Source of the DNA: Saccoglossus kowalevskii
Taxonomy: Eukaryota; Hemichordata; Enteropneusta; Harrimaniidae
Assembly (NCBI RefSeq): GCF_000003605.2
Contig: NW_003134853.1
Location: 44,892-57,383, forward strand
DNA: 12,492 nucleotides
Direction: 5' to 3'
The translations under genes and the position numbers were made by a program. A model generated the notes under the pieces. It saw nothing but the letters and a program-made list of their open reading frames with translations, was not told where the DNA came from and did not search any database. Shown here piece after piece: positions 1 to 7,538 of the stretch (position 1 is its first letter; each line of letters opens with the position of its first letter).

Positions 1-659
1 AAGTTGATTAATTGCTTTTTTGATTTCAGGTATAGTGATTTGGGCATTTAAATCATTGTTGCTGTTTGTTTTGTTTTCAACAGTCCAATCAGTTTGACTA
101 ATTTCATTTAAATTGTTTTTATTAGGGCAATTTGTTTCTAAATCAGTTGATAGGCTGTTATTGTTTAAAAGCTTTTTAAAGTAAGACAGCCATTCATTGG
201 GCTCAATTGAATTGTTATTGTTATCTAAACAATCTGAGTTTAAGTCTCGTAACAGCTTCCAAAATGTTGATGGTTCACCTTCCGAATCACTTAACTTTGA
301 TAACTGGTGCTGTTTTAAGTCATATTTTTTCCTTTTCATTAATTTTTTATATTTTTTTTTTCATGACAAAGTATTTTCCCCTAGTGAACGGATCAAGGGG
401 ATATTGCTGAAACAACTTGCCAGCAGTTTTAAGTTCATTTCGAATTTCCCAGCATTCTCTATCAAACCATAATTTGGTTTCTCTTTTTTTCTTTTTTCTA
501 ATTTTGGGTGTTATTTTTTTTGACAGTTTTGTCCGCGACTGATGACAGCAAAGCACTAAATTCTGTAACAACATCATCACAATTGTTTGAATCAATTTTG
601 TTTATAATGTCGCTAATTTCGTTTTCTTTAGCAATTTCAAGAAGATGTCTGATCTTCGC
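1..659 (-). pseudogene. LINE (non-LTR retrotransposon) ORF2 fragment, broken, runs off the left edge
   Basis: Read on the minus strand, three coherent frame segments follow one another. About 659-515 (with AKIRHLLEIAKENEI and DDVVTEFSALLSSVADKT) is the first. About 515-352 (with LWFDRECWEIRNELK) is the second. About 351-1 (with FWKLLRDLNSD, EPNEWLSYFKKLLN and ITIPEIKKAINQL) is the third. This order is typical of the linker between the endonuclease and reverse transcriptase domains in jockey/CR1/L2-like LINEs; the RT core would lie left of the window. The frame changes at two homopolymer tracts, T8 at 514-521 and T10 at 352-361, so either the copy is dead or these are length errors in the sequence. 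A TAA at 660-662 ends the open frame on the 5' side. The exact LINE clade is not resolved. Confidence 0.75.
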
Positions 660-761
660 TTACAAGTTCAGACATGAAATGAAATTATGTTGTAGTGAAT
701 TTCGCAAACACACAAATTATAATTCGACTAGGAATAATACGACTTTAATTAATTTACTCAC

Positions 762-794
762 GTGGGTGCACATGTGTATCGTTGGCATATCCAT
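762..794 (-). other. Possible divergent first coding exon (speculative)
   Basis: On the minus strand an ATG at 794-792 sits in a good start context (GACATGG). It opens a short frame, MDMPTIHMCTH, which reaches a consensus donor GTGAGT at 761-756 in phase 0. A CRE-like and an ETS motif lie 65-85 bp upstream of this ATG, as in a compact housekeeping promoter. The rest of such a gene would lie left of the window, with the LINE fragment in its intron. The frame is too short to show homology, so chance is a real alternative. Confidence 0.2.
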
Positions 795-858
795 GTCCAA
801 ATAATTTGATTCAGGATAAGAAATACTTGAGCGATGTTGGTTAGCATTCGACAACAGC

Positions 859-876
859 TGACGTAAACAGGAAGTG
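859..876. promoter_or_regulatory. Adjacent CRE-like and ETS motifs
   Basis: TGACGTAA (859-866) abuts ACAGGAAGTG (867-876). These match CREB/ATF and ETS consensus sites. They lie about 650 bp upstream of the RNF start codon and about 70 bp upstream of the possible divergent start at 794, so they may serve the minus-strand transcript. Binding is inferred from the motifs only. Confidence 0.35.
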
Positions 877-1287
877 ATTTCAAAATTCCCGCTGTTCGGT
901 AAGGTGGTATATCTAGTCTGTGTATTCGGTATCGGCTCGACTCAACTCCTAATAAGCATTCCTCTCGTCAAACAATGACACAAATTCTTCAAGTTAATCC
1001 GCTCATTCCGATGTTATTTTATTCTCCACAAAACAGTTTAAAAAGAAACAAATCGGAAACTCACGTTTTGGGAATCGTGTGCTGCGAATGCCAATACGAG
1101 CTCTGAAATCCTTCAAAATGTCGAGAACGCGTACTGCGTACAAACTTTAATGTCGCATGGTAAACATGTATCTATTTTCTAGGGCAATTTGGGGATCTAC
1201 AGTTTTCATTATTCTCGAAGATCGTGTTTTCTGGTCGGTTTGGGAATTTATATTTGTGTTTGGCCAACTATTACACACCTTCTGTAC

Positions 1288-1322
1288 CCGGAAGTAACCT
1301 TTTTAATATTATTATTTATTGG
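1288..1322. promoter_or_regulatory. ETS site and inverted CCAAT box, proximal RNF promoter candidate
   Basis: CCGGAAGT at 1288-1295 is a full ETS/GABP-type consensus. ATTGG at 1318-1322 is an inverted CCAAT box (NF-Y). They lie 210-245 bp before the start codon, a usual place for a TATA-less housekeeping promoter. This is motif evidence only. Confidence 0.4.
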
Positions 1323-1410
1323 TCAACCGTTATAATTATATTATTATATTTAACTCATTACATTATTATCCTGTCGAGGCAGGAGACAGCAGATCGGAGA
1401 AGAGAAAAGT

Positions 1411-1418
1411 TATCGATA
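1411..1418. promoter_or_regulatory. TATCGATA palindrome (DRE-like)
   Basis: The palindrome TATCGATA lies 115 bp upstream of the RNF start codon. In insects this octamer is the DREF/BEAF core-promoter element. Whether this organism uses it is unknown. Confidence 0.3.
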
Positions 1419-1532
1419 GTCGAGGACACGATTGTATGTACCGTGTAAAGACGAATATCTAGCCTTGTCCTTGACATAGCTTACTAGTGGTACTACTAGT
1501 TTGACAACTTTCTTCCCAACCAAATGTTCAGA

Positions 1533-1642
1533 ATGGCTACACGCAGCGAGAGTTTGGTACCACCTAAGGTGGATGACAATTTTATTTGCTCGATTTGTCT
1601 TGAAGTATACCGCAAACCTGTCACAATTACATGTGGACACAC
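1533..1642 (+). CDS. RNF166: RNF gene exon 1: N-terminus and first half of the RING
   Basis: Encodes residues 1-36 plus two bases of codon 37. It contains the first four zinc ligands: C19-x2-C22 in CSICLEVY, and C34-x-H36 in TCGH. The donor at 1643 reads GTTAGT. The codon ACG (T37) is split 2+1 and completed at 2066. An alternative first ATG at 1524 is in frame but has a weak context (C at -3, T at +4). Confidence 0.9.
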
Positions 1643-4600
1643 GTTAGTATAACATTTTTAAATTTCACACTTGCATACCCGTATCTTAAAAATACTTAAT
1701 TAGAGGTTGTTATCCCTGTGAAATTATTTTGATATGGCATTGTGTTTACTCATCACAAATGGATAATCTACCAGTCAAAGCCCTGTATAGAAAGCCTTTT
1801 TCTCTCAGTTATTGTTTGCCTTTACCTGTTTGCACATTTTGTAATGATCTAAAACTTTTAGGTGAGAACGTTACATTTCTGATATTCAAAACATACAATT
1901 TATACCATACTTCCTGGTCATAAGTAAAGGTGGGCGTATACCCGAGAACCACCTTATAAAATGAAATTATGCCACCATTGTACCTCAACATTATTGATGT
2001 GCACAATGTCACAAGTGATTTTGGTACTTCAGTTGTCTGTATCATGATTATTTTTTTTTGTACAGGTTCTGTCGAGAATGTCTAAAACCATGCATAGCGA
2101 CTGCAGCACCACAGTGCCCAGTCTGCAGGGCAGCATTTGATTGTAAAGGGAAAGTGAGAAATAATGAAGTAGACCGCAGGATGTCGTCTACTCAAACTAC
2201 TTGTAAAGGCTGTGGAACAGTAGTATGTACATTTTTGTGTCACCTTACAGTCCATTTAGCTAGCTGAGGCTAGCTTAGCTTGCTTTCAAAACTCACATGT
2301 TTTCCTGCTTTAAGGACAATTTTTTTTTTTTTAAAAGATGTGATTTTAAACAATTATTCTTTTAATTCTGGTTTAAATTTACCTTTGGATACCAAAACAA
2401 AATGGCCATTCAACCAAATGGACAAAAAATATCAGTTGAGGAAATGGTTTTCAAGGAAACATTGACTCTTCAGAAAAAAGATGGCTTCTATATTTATTAC
2501 TGTCAGTAACTATTTTAATTGTCTTTCTCAGATGATGTATTCTAAACTAAGGTCCCATAATTCTACCTGTGTTAAAGTGAAGGATTCCCCCAATATAAAA
2601 TTTAGTCCAGTAGCTGAGACGTCCCAACAGATTCCTAAGTAAGTATACTTTTGTCATTTATTTATATCAAGTCTGTAGCTATACCATACATATGGTATAC
2701 TGTAAAAACCCTGTTAATAATCTGTAGTAACAATAATTACTTTTTGAAAAGTGAGATTTAATAGGGTACAAATGTTTTTTTTTGTGCATTAATTAATAGA
2801 ATCATTCAAAAAATATTAACCTTTTTTTGCCTGAATAACAATAGACACCAACAGATGTAATATTTGCCATCATGGTATCTAGCAGTTTTAAATGAGAATT
2901 CATGCACACACATGTTTTGTTCCAATTTGTAGAAAATACCCAGATCTGCCAAAAAATAAAATTTTGACATTCTAATTACGCCCAAATAGACATTCATAAA
3001 ACTAGGTACTCTTGTTTTCATTTCATTGTTGAATTAATTTAGATGCAACAGAAATGTAAAGCTTCGTAACGGAGAACTTAGTCAATCTGTGGGGCTTGTA
3101 CTGGCTCGGCGTCAATCAGTTATCCAATCAAAGAAGTTATCCACCCATCAGGTCACTCGTGGCATTTGTATATGGTTGTGATGAACTTCCATCCTTTCAA
3201 CAACATGGTGTCAAAGTCATCAATGCTGAGCAATGTTTTCTAATTATGTCTGTTTTGATGTAATGTTATGATATATATTCATTGTTTTACTAGTAAAGCA
3301 ATTTTTTGCCACATACCTGTATTTATGTTTATGCATGTCATGAGGAAAATTTTGTTTGAACACCGTGAATAAATAATTTACAATCTATCATATATTATGC
3401 AGAAATGTGTACCATTTCATAAATGTCATCTTTATATTGTACTTGGAATGGTGTGCATGATGCGCCATATTTGCTCTCATAGTAGGGCATTAGTTGATGT
3501 AAATGAGGTGTATCTATGGTCAAAATAATTCATATTTTAATGATGCAGTATCCAGTAAAAACATTTTTGGTTTATGCATGCTTTTCAGAACTGTGTTTTT
3601 AATACAGCAAATACAATATATATTCTTTAAAATCACCATATCTACATGAAAGGTTGATTATATAGGGTTCTCTCCAGCTTGGTGGCAAAATTCTTTGTTT
3701 ATATCCCTGCGGACAACTAGTGTGTTAATTTATAAAATACCTAATTTGCATATCATAAATCTACCACTTTGCCAAACTAGATGAGAATGTCTATAATACA
3801 CCCTCATGATGTATGCTTTCCATTTTATCCAGCGATCTTCCTAACCGATCAACATTTGCATGTCCGATCTGTCATTTAAAGAATTTTGATTCAGCATCAC
3901 TGGTCAAGCATTGTAACGATGAACACGCTAATGTTCTATCATCAGTGGTAAGTTATAAACTTGTATTGTGTATGGCATATTATTAGGACGAGACTAGTAC
4001 AAAATGTGGAAAATTTTAAAATATTTCAAATTATGCTTCAATTTTAATAGAGCAAAATTATCCCTCGAATAAAAGAACTAGTGAATGAAAAGACGGGAAC
4101 TTGCAACTGTCTTTGTGATTTTGTCGTAACGTAAACCCCTATACGAGCAGTGATTCCAATCCATAAAGGTTTTATCATATGCCGTATAATTTCCATACAA
4201 AATAATGCAATTGTTGTGAGGCACTGGTTCATTTATGTTAGCACAGTTACTTTTTTAGTAACCGTGAAGTCAGTTATTAATGTTATTTCTACAATTTATT
4301 CAAACATTCCAGTTTGATTTCTGTGTGTTTTGATACTACAACATCAACAAGACACGCCAGCTTTCTAACATTCAGTTGCTATTATCTAACTCTTTTGAAC
4401 CAGATGTGTAATCACTCAAATGCATATTAATTTGAGTTTGAATCAAAAATATGTTTTTCCAAATATGGTCAAACAGAGCCAGGAATGATTTTGCAAATTA
4501 TAGCACGGTTCTCATAGCGTTACAAGGCCTGGCAATACAAGGTATATGGTAAACCACACTAACTCTTGCTTCACAAATAATTAATTTTTTTAATTCAATA

Positions 4601-7538
4601 AAATTCTCACTGAAAAATGCCATAATTTATAGTAAAATGGACTCACAAATGACTATAGGCTACTGATATCAAATCTGATTTACACATCCATGTTTTACTT
4701 TATATTATCATAGGTATGTCCGATCTGTGCCTCAATGCCATGGGGTGATTCAAATTTAAGAAGTTCCAATTTTATCAGCCATCTTAACTTAAGACATAAG
4801 TTTGAGTATGAGACATATGTGGTAAGTGAAATATCAGAAGCATTTCTATTTCCTTTTTTTTTGACGTCCATTCATCATATTATTTTTGGGATGATTTTGT
4901 AAAATCCTTTTCTACAATATTTTTTAGCACAGTTCATGATAAGGACTGTGGTTTTATCCAGTATAATATTTTAAAATTAACTCATTGGTTATCATTTTGC
5001 AGGGTATTTAAATAAAGAATTTTGCCACCAACCCATCCAGTAGTTGACTACTACTATAAAATGTACCCTATATATTATGTAAACACAGCATGCAGTCCAC
5101 CGCTTCAAGAATCTAACATTACCGGTAATTTTTTGGGGAATGATATATACCCAATTATTTCAAAAAAGACAAAAAGACAATTCCTGATTCTTGAACTGTT
5201 AATCCAATCGACTTCTTGTTATAACCGCAAGTCCAATTGCTTTGATATTACATAATATAGGTACTACATGTGGACCTCTCTCAGATTTGTTCATTTTGTA
5301 ATGATATCTTTAATTCTCTAATATTGGTGAATATTTTTGTCATTTTTGGTAAATGTAATATTTTCGACTTCTTGTTAAAAAACGCAAGTCCAATTGCTTT
5401 GATATTACATATATAGGTACTACATGTGGACCTCTCTCAGATTTGTTCATTTCATGATGATATCTTCAATTCTCTAATTTTGGTGAATATTTTTGTCATT
5501 TTTGGTAAAAAGTGATATTTTCGATTTCTTGTTAAAAATCGCAAGTCAGATTGCGTTGTTATTACATATATAGGTACTACCTTTGGACCTCTCTCAGATT
5601 TGTTCATTTTGTGATGATATCTTCAATTATCTAATTTTTGACTCCCGTGTGCGAAGCACAAAAGGGAGTCTTTGCAGTTACCCTGTCTGTATGTATGTCT
5701 GTATGTATGTCACTTTTTTTGTTCCATCGTTATCTCAAAAACCACTAATCAAATTTTGGTGAAACTTAGTACATAGATGCTCTTGGATAATACGCAGAGT
5801 TGTTTAGGTTTTGGTAAAAATTCATGAATATTAATTACTTAATTTGCATGATAATTAGCTGATTTTTAGCTGTTCCATGACTGTTCCACTGATATCTGAA
5901 GAACCACTCATTGGATTTTGATGAAACTTGGCACATGGATGCTCTGAACTAGTGCGCAGATTTGATTAGTTTTGGGTAAAAATCTATGAATATTAATTAC
6001 CTAATTTGCATAATAATTAACTGATTTTAAGCTGTTCGATGACTGTTCCACTGATATTTGAAGAACCACTCATTGGATTTCGATGAAACTTGGCACATGG
6101 ATACTCTGAACTAATGCGCAGATTTGATTAGTTTTTGGTAAAAACCTGTTTATATTAATTACCTAATTTGCATAATGATTAATCAATTTCCGGCTTTGAA
6201 TTCCACTGATATTTCAAGTACTAATCATCACATTTTAATTAAACTTACATAGATAGACCTGATAGTTTTTAGGGTAATATCAGTACATATTAATTACCTA
6301 ATTTGCATAATTAATTAATTTTCATCTTTTGATATTTCGAGTAGTAATGATCACGTTTCAATGAAATTTGGTACATAGTTACTTGAGGACTGTGCAGACC
6401 CCTAATCAGTTTTTGGGTAAATATTTGTGCATATTAATCACCTTATTAGCATAATTAGTTAATTTTTAGCTTTTCACCTGATACAAATGTATCTCAGGTA
6501 CTAATCATCACATTTCAATGAGACTTGCGACATAGCTCTTCTAGGACTATGCAGAGATCTGATTAATTTGGGGATAAATAATTGTGCATATTAATTACCT
6601 AATTTGCATAATTAGTTAATTTTTTGCTGTTTTATGGCTGTTGCACTATCTAAAAAAACACTCATTGGATTTTAATGAAACTTTTAAAGAGTACCCATCA
6701 CATTTCAATGAACCTAGGACTATACACCATATTAGTTTTTGGTAAATATTTATGCTTCTTAACCACCTAATTAACATAATTAATTAATACTGATATCTCA
6801 AGTATTGATCATCACATTTGAATAAAACTTGGTACATAAATGCTCTAGGACAATAGACAGCCTGATTAATTTTGGGTTAAAATCTGTTTATATTAATTAT
6901 CTAATTAGCATAATAATTAATAATTTGTTGGTTCTAATCACATTTCAATGAAACTTGGTACATTGTGCAGACCTTATTAGTTTTACACTTAAATCTGTTC
7001 ATATTAGTTACCTTATTTGTATAATTAGTTTTCTGCGTTTCCATCAATATCTCAAGTATAAGTAATTTTGAATTAATTTTTAATGTGTCTCCAATACTCT
7101 CAGCACACAGGAGTTCTTTCTAAGCTTTCTTTGATAATGATTATTTTTGGCATTATCAGTAAATAGTAATATTTTCAAATTCTTGTTGAAAACAGTAAGT
7201 CCGATTGCTTTGATACTATACATATTGTTCATTTTCTAATGATATTTTTGATTAATTGAAATGTGCATTGCTAACAGCAGAGCTATCTCAGTCGTCAGGC
7301 TGCTCGTTATATTTTTGTCCTACTCTTGCCCATTTTTACGCATACGCAAATAGAATTACAGTGCTTCTGTCAGAAATTGTGTCATAATAATTCATTATTG
7401 TACATTGTACTTGCAATATATCTGTAATTATTAACAATAAATAAAACAAACATTTATTTACATTCCTAGGATTATGAAGAAGATGATGATGAAATGTTAC
7501 AGGCTGCACTGAAGGCTTCACTACAAGAATCATCCTAG
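1533..7538 (+). CDS. RNF166: RING-type E3 ubiquitin ligase, RNF166/RNF114-like (six exons)
   Basis: Coding exons are 1533-1642, 2066-2222, 2532-2638, 3833-3947, 4714-4821 and 7470-7538: 666 bases, 221 residues, close to human RNF166 (237) and RNF114 (228). The RING is C3HC4 with C19, C22, C34, H36, C39, C42, C54, C57. A C2HC finger follows (C83, C86, H98, C102), then two C2H2 fingers (C135, C138, H151, H156 and C165, C168, H186, H191). The acidic C-terminus ends in a ubiquitin-interacting motif (L209-x-x-A-L-x-x-S216). Family members use the RING to recruit E2 enzymes and ubiquitinate targets in immune signalling, autophagy or DNA repair; the substrate here is unknown. PNRSTFACP matches RNF166, while [11 protein letters not shown] matches RNF114, so it may be co-orthologous to several vertebrate paralogues. 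The ATG at 1533 (AGAATGG) has the better context; the in-frame ATG at 1524 would add MFR and recalls the MFR near the RNF166 N-terminus. Confidence 0.92.
1643..2065 (+). other. RNF intron 1 (423 bp)
   Basis: Begins GTTAGT and ends in a poly-T tract then TACAG. It splits the RING after the C-x-H pair, and the frame is restored exactly across it. No RNA gene, repeat or conserved frame was seen inside. Confidence 0.85.
2066..2222 (+). CDS. RNF166: RNF gene exon 2: second half of the RING and start of the C2HC finger
   Basis: Encodes residues 38-89. It supplies RING ligands C39, C42, C54 and C57 (FCRECLKPC and QCPVC) and the first two ligands of the C2HC finger (C83-x2-C86 in CKGCG). The donor is GTATGT at 2223, phase 0. 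Translation past the exon hits stops quickly, as expected for intron sequence. Confidence 0.9.
2223..2531 (+). other. RNF intron 2 (309 bp)
   Basis: A GTATGT donor and a TTTCTCAG acceptor bound an AT-rich intron without recognisable features. Joining exon 2 to exon 3 gives the correct spacing between C86 and H98/C102 of the C2HC finger compared with RNF166, which confirms the junction. Confidence 0.85.
2532..2638 (+). CDS. RNF166: RNF gene exon 3: end of the C2HC finger and linker
   Basis: Encodes residues 90-124 plus two bases of N125. It completes the C2HC finger (H98, C102), then gives a Ser/Pro-containing linker ending TSQQIP, which matches the SQPIP region before the C2H2 fingers in RNF166. 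The donor is GTAAGT at 2639. The phase-2 end allows either exon 4 or the alternative block at 3043 to be joined in frame. Confidence 0.9.
3043..3263 (+). other. Coding-like block in intron 3: alternative terminal exon or decayed exon
   Basis: A TTTAG acceptor at 3042 precedes a less AT-rich stretch. Joined to exon 3 (phase 2) it reads on without a stop from K-C-N-R through [17 protein letters not shown] to TGA at 3179-3181, adding about 46 residues in place of the C2H2 fingers and UIM. A second frame, open from 3060 to TAA at 3261-3263, carries [14 protein letters not shown] and [10 protein letters not shown]. This suggests one older frame with a +1 shift near 3150. I do not recognise the family; the pattern loosely recalls a BEN domain, which I could not test. 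Alternatives are a captured exon of another gene or chance. Confidence 0.35.
3368..3373 (+). terminator. Possible intronic polyadenylation signal
   Basis: AATAAA lies about 105 bp after the last stop of the coding-like block in intron 3. It could end a short isoform using that block. AATAAA is common in DNA this AT-rich, so weight is low. Confidence 0.25.
3833..3947 (+). CDS. RNF166: RNF gene exon 4: first C2H2 finger
   Basis: The first base completes N125, followed by residues 126-163. The motif [13 protein letters not shown] opens the finger, with ligands C135, C138, H151 and H156 (LVKHCNDEH). This is the best-conserved segment relative to RNF166. The donor is GTAAGT at 3948, phase 0. Confidence 0.92.
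3948..4713 (+). other. RNF intron 4 (766 bp)
   Basis: Donor GTAAGT, acceptor TCATAG. There is an 8-bp perfect inverted repeat, ACTCAAAT (4414-4421) with ATTTGAGT (4430-4437). No gene-like frame or RNA gene was seen. Confidence 0.8.
4714..4821 (+). CDS. RNF166: RNF gene exon 5: second C2H2 finger
   Basis: Encodes residues 164-199. [12 protein letters not shown] and the ligands C165, C168, H186 and H191 are nearly identical to the last finger of RNF114/RNF166, and the exon ends HKFEYETYV. The donor is GTAAGT at 4822, phase 0. Confidence 0.93.
5209..5640 (+). repeat. Tandem repeat A, about 156-157 bp unit, 2.8 copies
   Basis: Units begin at about 5209, 5365 and 5522 (spacing 156 and 157). Each contains CGAYTTCTTGTTA, CGCAAGTC, TAGGTACTAC, GGACCTCTCTCAGATTTG and GTGAATATTTTTGTCATTTT. 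The copies are highly similar. The third stops abruptly at 5640, where the hairpin of the next element begins, and a related degraded copy reappears near 7138. It has no coding content and is not CRISPR-like: there is no short-repeat/unique-spacer pattern. Confidence 0.85.
5640..5670. repeat. Two-part hairpin at the element terminus
   Basis: The outer stem pairs GACTCCC (5640-5646) with GGGAGTC (5664-5670). The inner stem pairs TGTGC (5648-5652) with GCACA (5656-5660) around a GAA loop. It marks the point where repeat A is broken off. A partial homologue, GCTTTGCACACATGGGAG, lies at 11969-11986. Confidence 0.8.
5684..5711. repeat. TGTC/TGTA tetranucleotide microsatellite
   Basis: Mixed TGTC and TGTA units sit between the hairpin and the repeat array. 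The second element has CAGACAGACAGACATAC (11934-11950) at the corresponding place on the other strand. Confidence 0.8.
5750..7030. repeat. Tandem repeat B, about 110-170 bp units, nine or so diverged copies
   Basis: Two anchors recur. TGAAACTTGGTACAT-like occurs with gaaactt equivalents near 5761, 5923, 6085, 6240, 6363, 6520, 6677, 6824 and 6950. ATTAATTACCTAATTTGCAT-like occurs near 5830, 5992, 6154, 6289, 6433, 6590, 6759, 6892 and 7003. The first three units keep a 162-bp period; later ones are shortened by internal deletions. Five copies carry an exact octamer ATTTGCAT next to TAAT cores. The reverse complement resembles the repeat at 11500-11930. Confidence 0.8.
7138..7255 (+). repeat. 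Degraded copy of repeat A on the far side of the insertion
   Basis: TTTTTGGCAT, GTAATATTTTC, TTCTTGTTGAAAAC, AAGTCCGATTGCTTTGATA and TTGTTCATTTT follow the order of repeat A, but about 35 bp (the TAGGTACTAC..CTCTCAG part) is missing. Its position suggests the array once continued here and was split. Confidence 0.6.
7470..7538 (+). CDS. RNF166: RNF gene exon 6: acidic stretch and ubiquitin-interacting motif
   Basis: Encodes residues 200-221 and the TAG stop (7536-7538). [19 protein letters not shown] has the UIM pattern: an acidic patch, then L-x-x-A-L-x-x-S-L. It corresponds to the VDYSIDEEAAFQAALALS end of RNF166. The UIM binds ubiquitin in this family. The short last exon is separated from exon 5 by the largest intron. 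Confidence 0.92.
   Translation, partial: DYEEDDDEMLQAALKASLQESS

Larger units (their letters stand above)
660..1523. other. Upstream region of the RNF gene; no convincing protein gene
   Basis: No long conserved reading frame was found here. The stretch is less AT-rich than its surroundings and carries promoter-like motifs (listed separately), an E-box CACGTG at 759-764, and a CCAAT at 1091-1095. On the minus strand there are two strong splice-donor matches (GTGAGT, read from plus 761-756 and 1064-1059), which hint at a divergent transcript. An in-frame stop TAG at 1497-1499 closes the RNF reading frame upstream of its start. The transcription start site of the RNF gene probably lies between about 1320 and 1500, but no TATA box decides it. 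Confidence 0.5.
2639..3832 (+). other. RNF intron 3 (1194 bp)
   Basis: Donor GTAAGT, acceptor TATCCAG. It contains the coding-like block at 3043-3263 and an AATAAA at 3368-3373 (both listed separately). It also has one ACCTAATTTGCAT at 3739-3751 that matches the core of the intron 5 repeat, perhaps a relic or chance. The remainder is AT-rich with no recognisable feature. Confidence 0.8.
5640..7110 (-). mobile_element. HINE/pearl-like non-autonomous element, copy 1 (hairpin end at left)
   Basis: Read on the minus strand the order is: about nine diverged repeats, then a GACA/TACA microsatellite (5711-5684), a short unique stretch, then a two-part hairpin (5670-5640). This order of repeat array, tetranucleotide tract and 3' hairpin is that described for Helentron-derived non-autonomous elements in molluscs and other invertebrates. 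The left boundary is sharp; the right boundary is approximate because the repeats fade. No protein is encoded, so mobility would need a partner in trans. A related copy in opposite orientation lies at about 10744-11990. A satellite-like array of other origin is the main alternative. Confidence 0.5.
4822..7469 (+). other. RNF intron 5 (2648 bp), repeat-filled
   Basis: Donor GTAAGT, acceptor CATTCCTAG. About 2.0 kb of it is repeat: a 156-157 bp tandem array from 5209 interrupted by a transposon-like array element (5640 to about 7110), then a degraded array copy. The stretches 4822-5208 and 7256-7469 are unremarkable AT-rich sequence. The short open frame at 5022-5255 runs into the repeat and has no protein-like features. 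Confidence 0.85.

Noticed and set aside
1524-1532. Upstream in-frame ATG as the RNF start
   Set aside because: Its context is weak (C at -3, T at +4) compared with the ATG at 1533 (A at -3, G at +4). It is kept as an alternative only, since MFR recalls the RNF166 N-terminus.
4044-4232. 62-codon minus-strand frame in intron 4
   Set aside because: No conserved motif, no splice context, and AT-rich composition like the surrounding intron.
4414-4437. 8-bp inverted repeat in intron 4 as a regulatory RNA or element end
   Set aside because: An isolated short AT-rich palindrome is expected by chance and has no supporting context.
5022-5255. 77-codon plus-strand open frame
   Set aside because: It lies in intron 5, runs into repeat A, has no protein-like features and is a chance frame in AT-rich DNA.
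5209-7110. CRISPR-like array
   Set aside because: Units are long, contiguous and diverging with no unique spacers, and the genome is eukaryotic.
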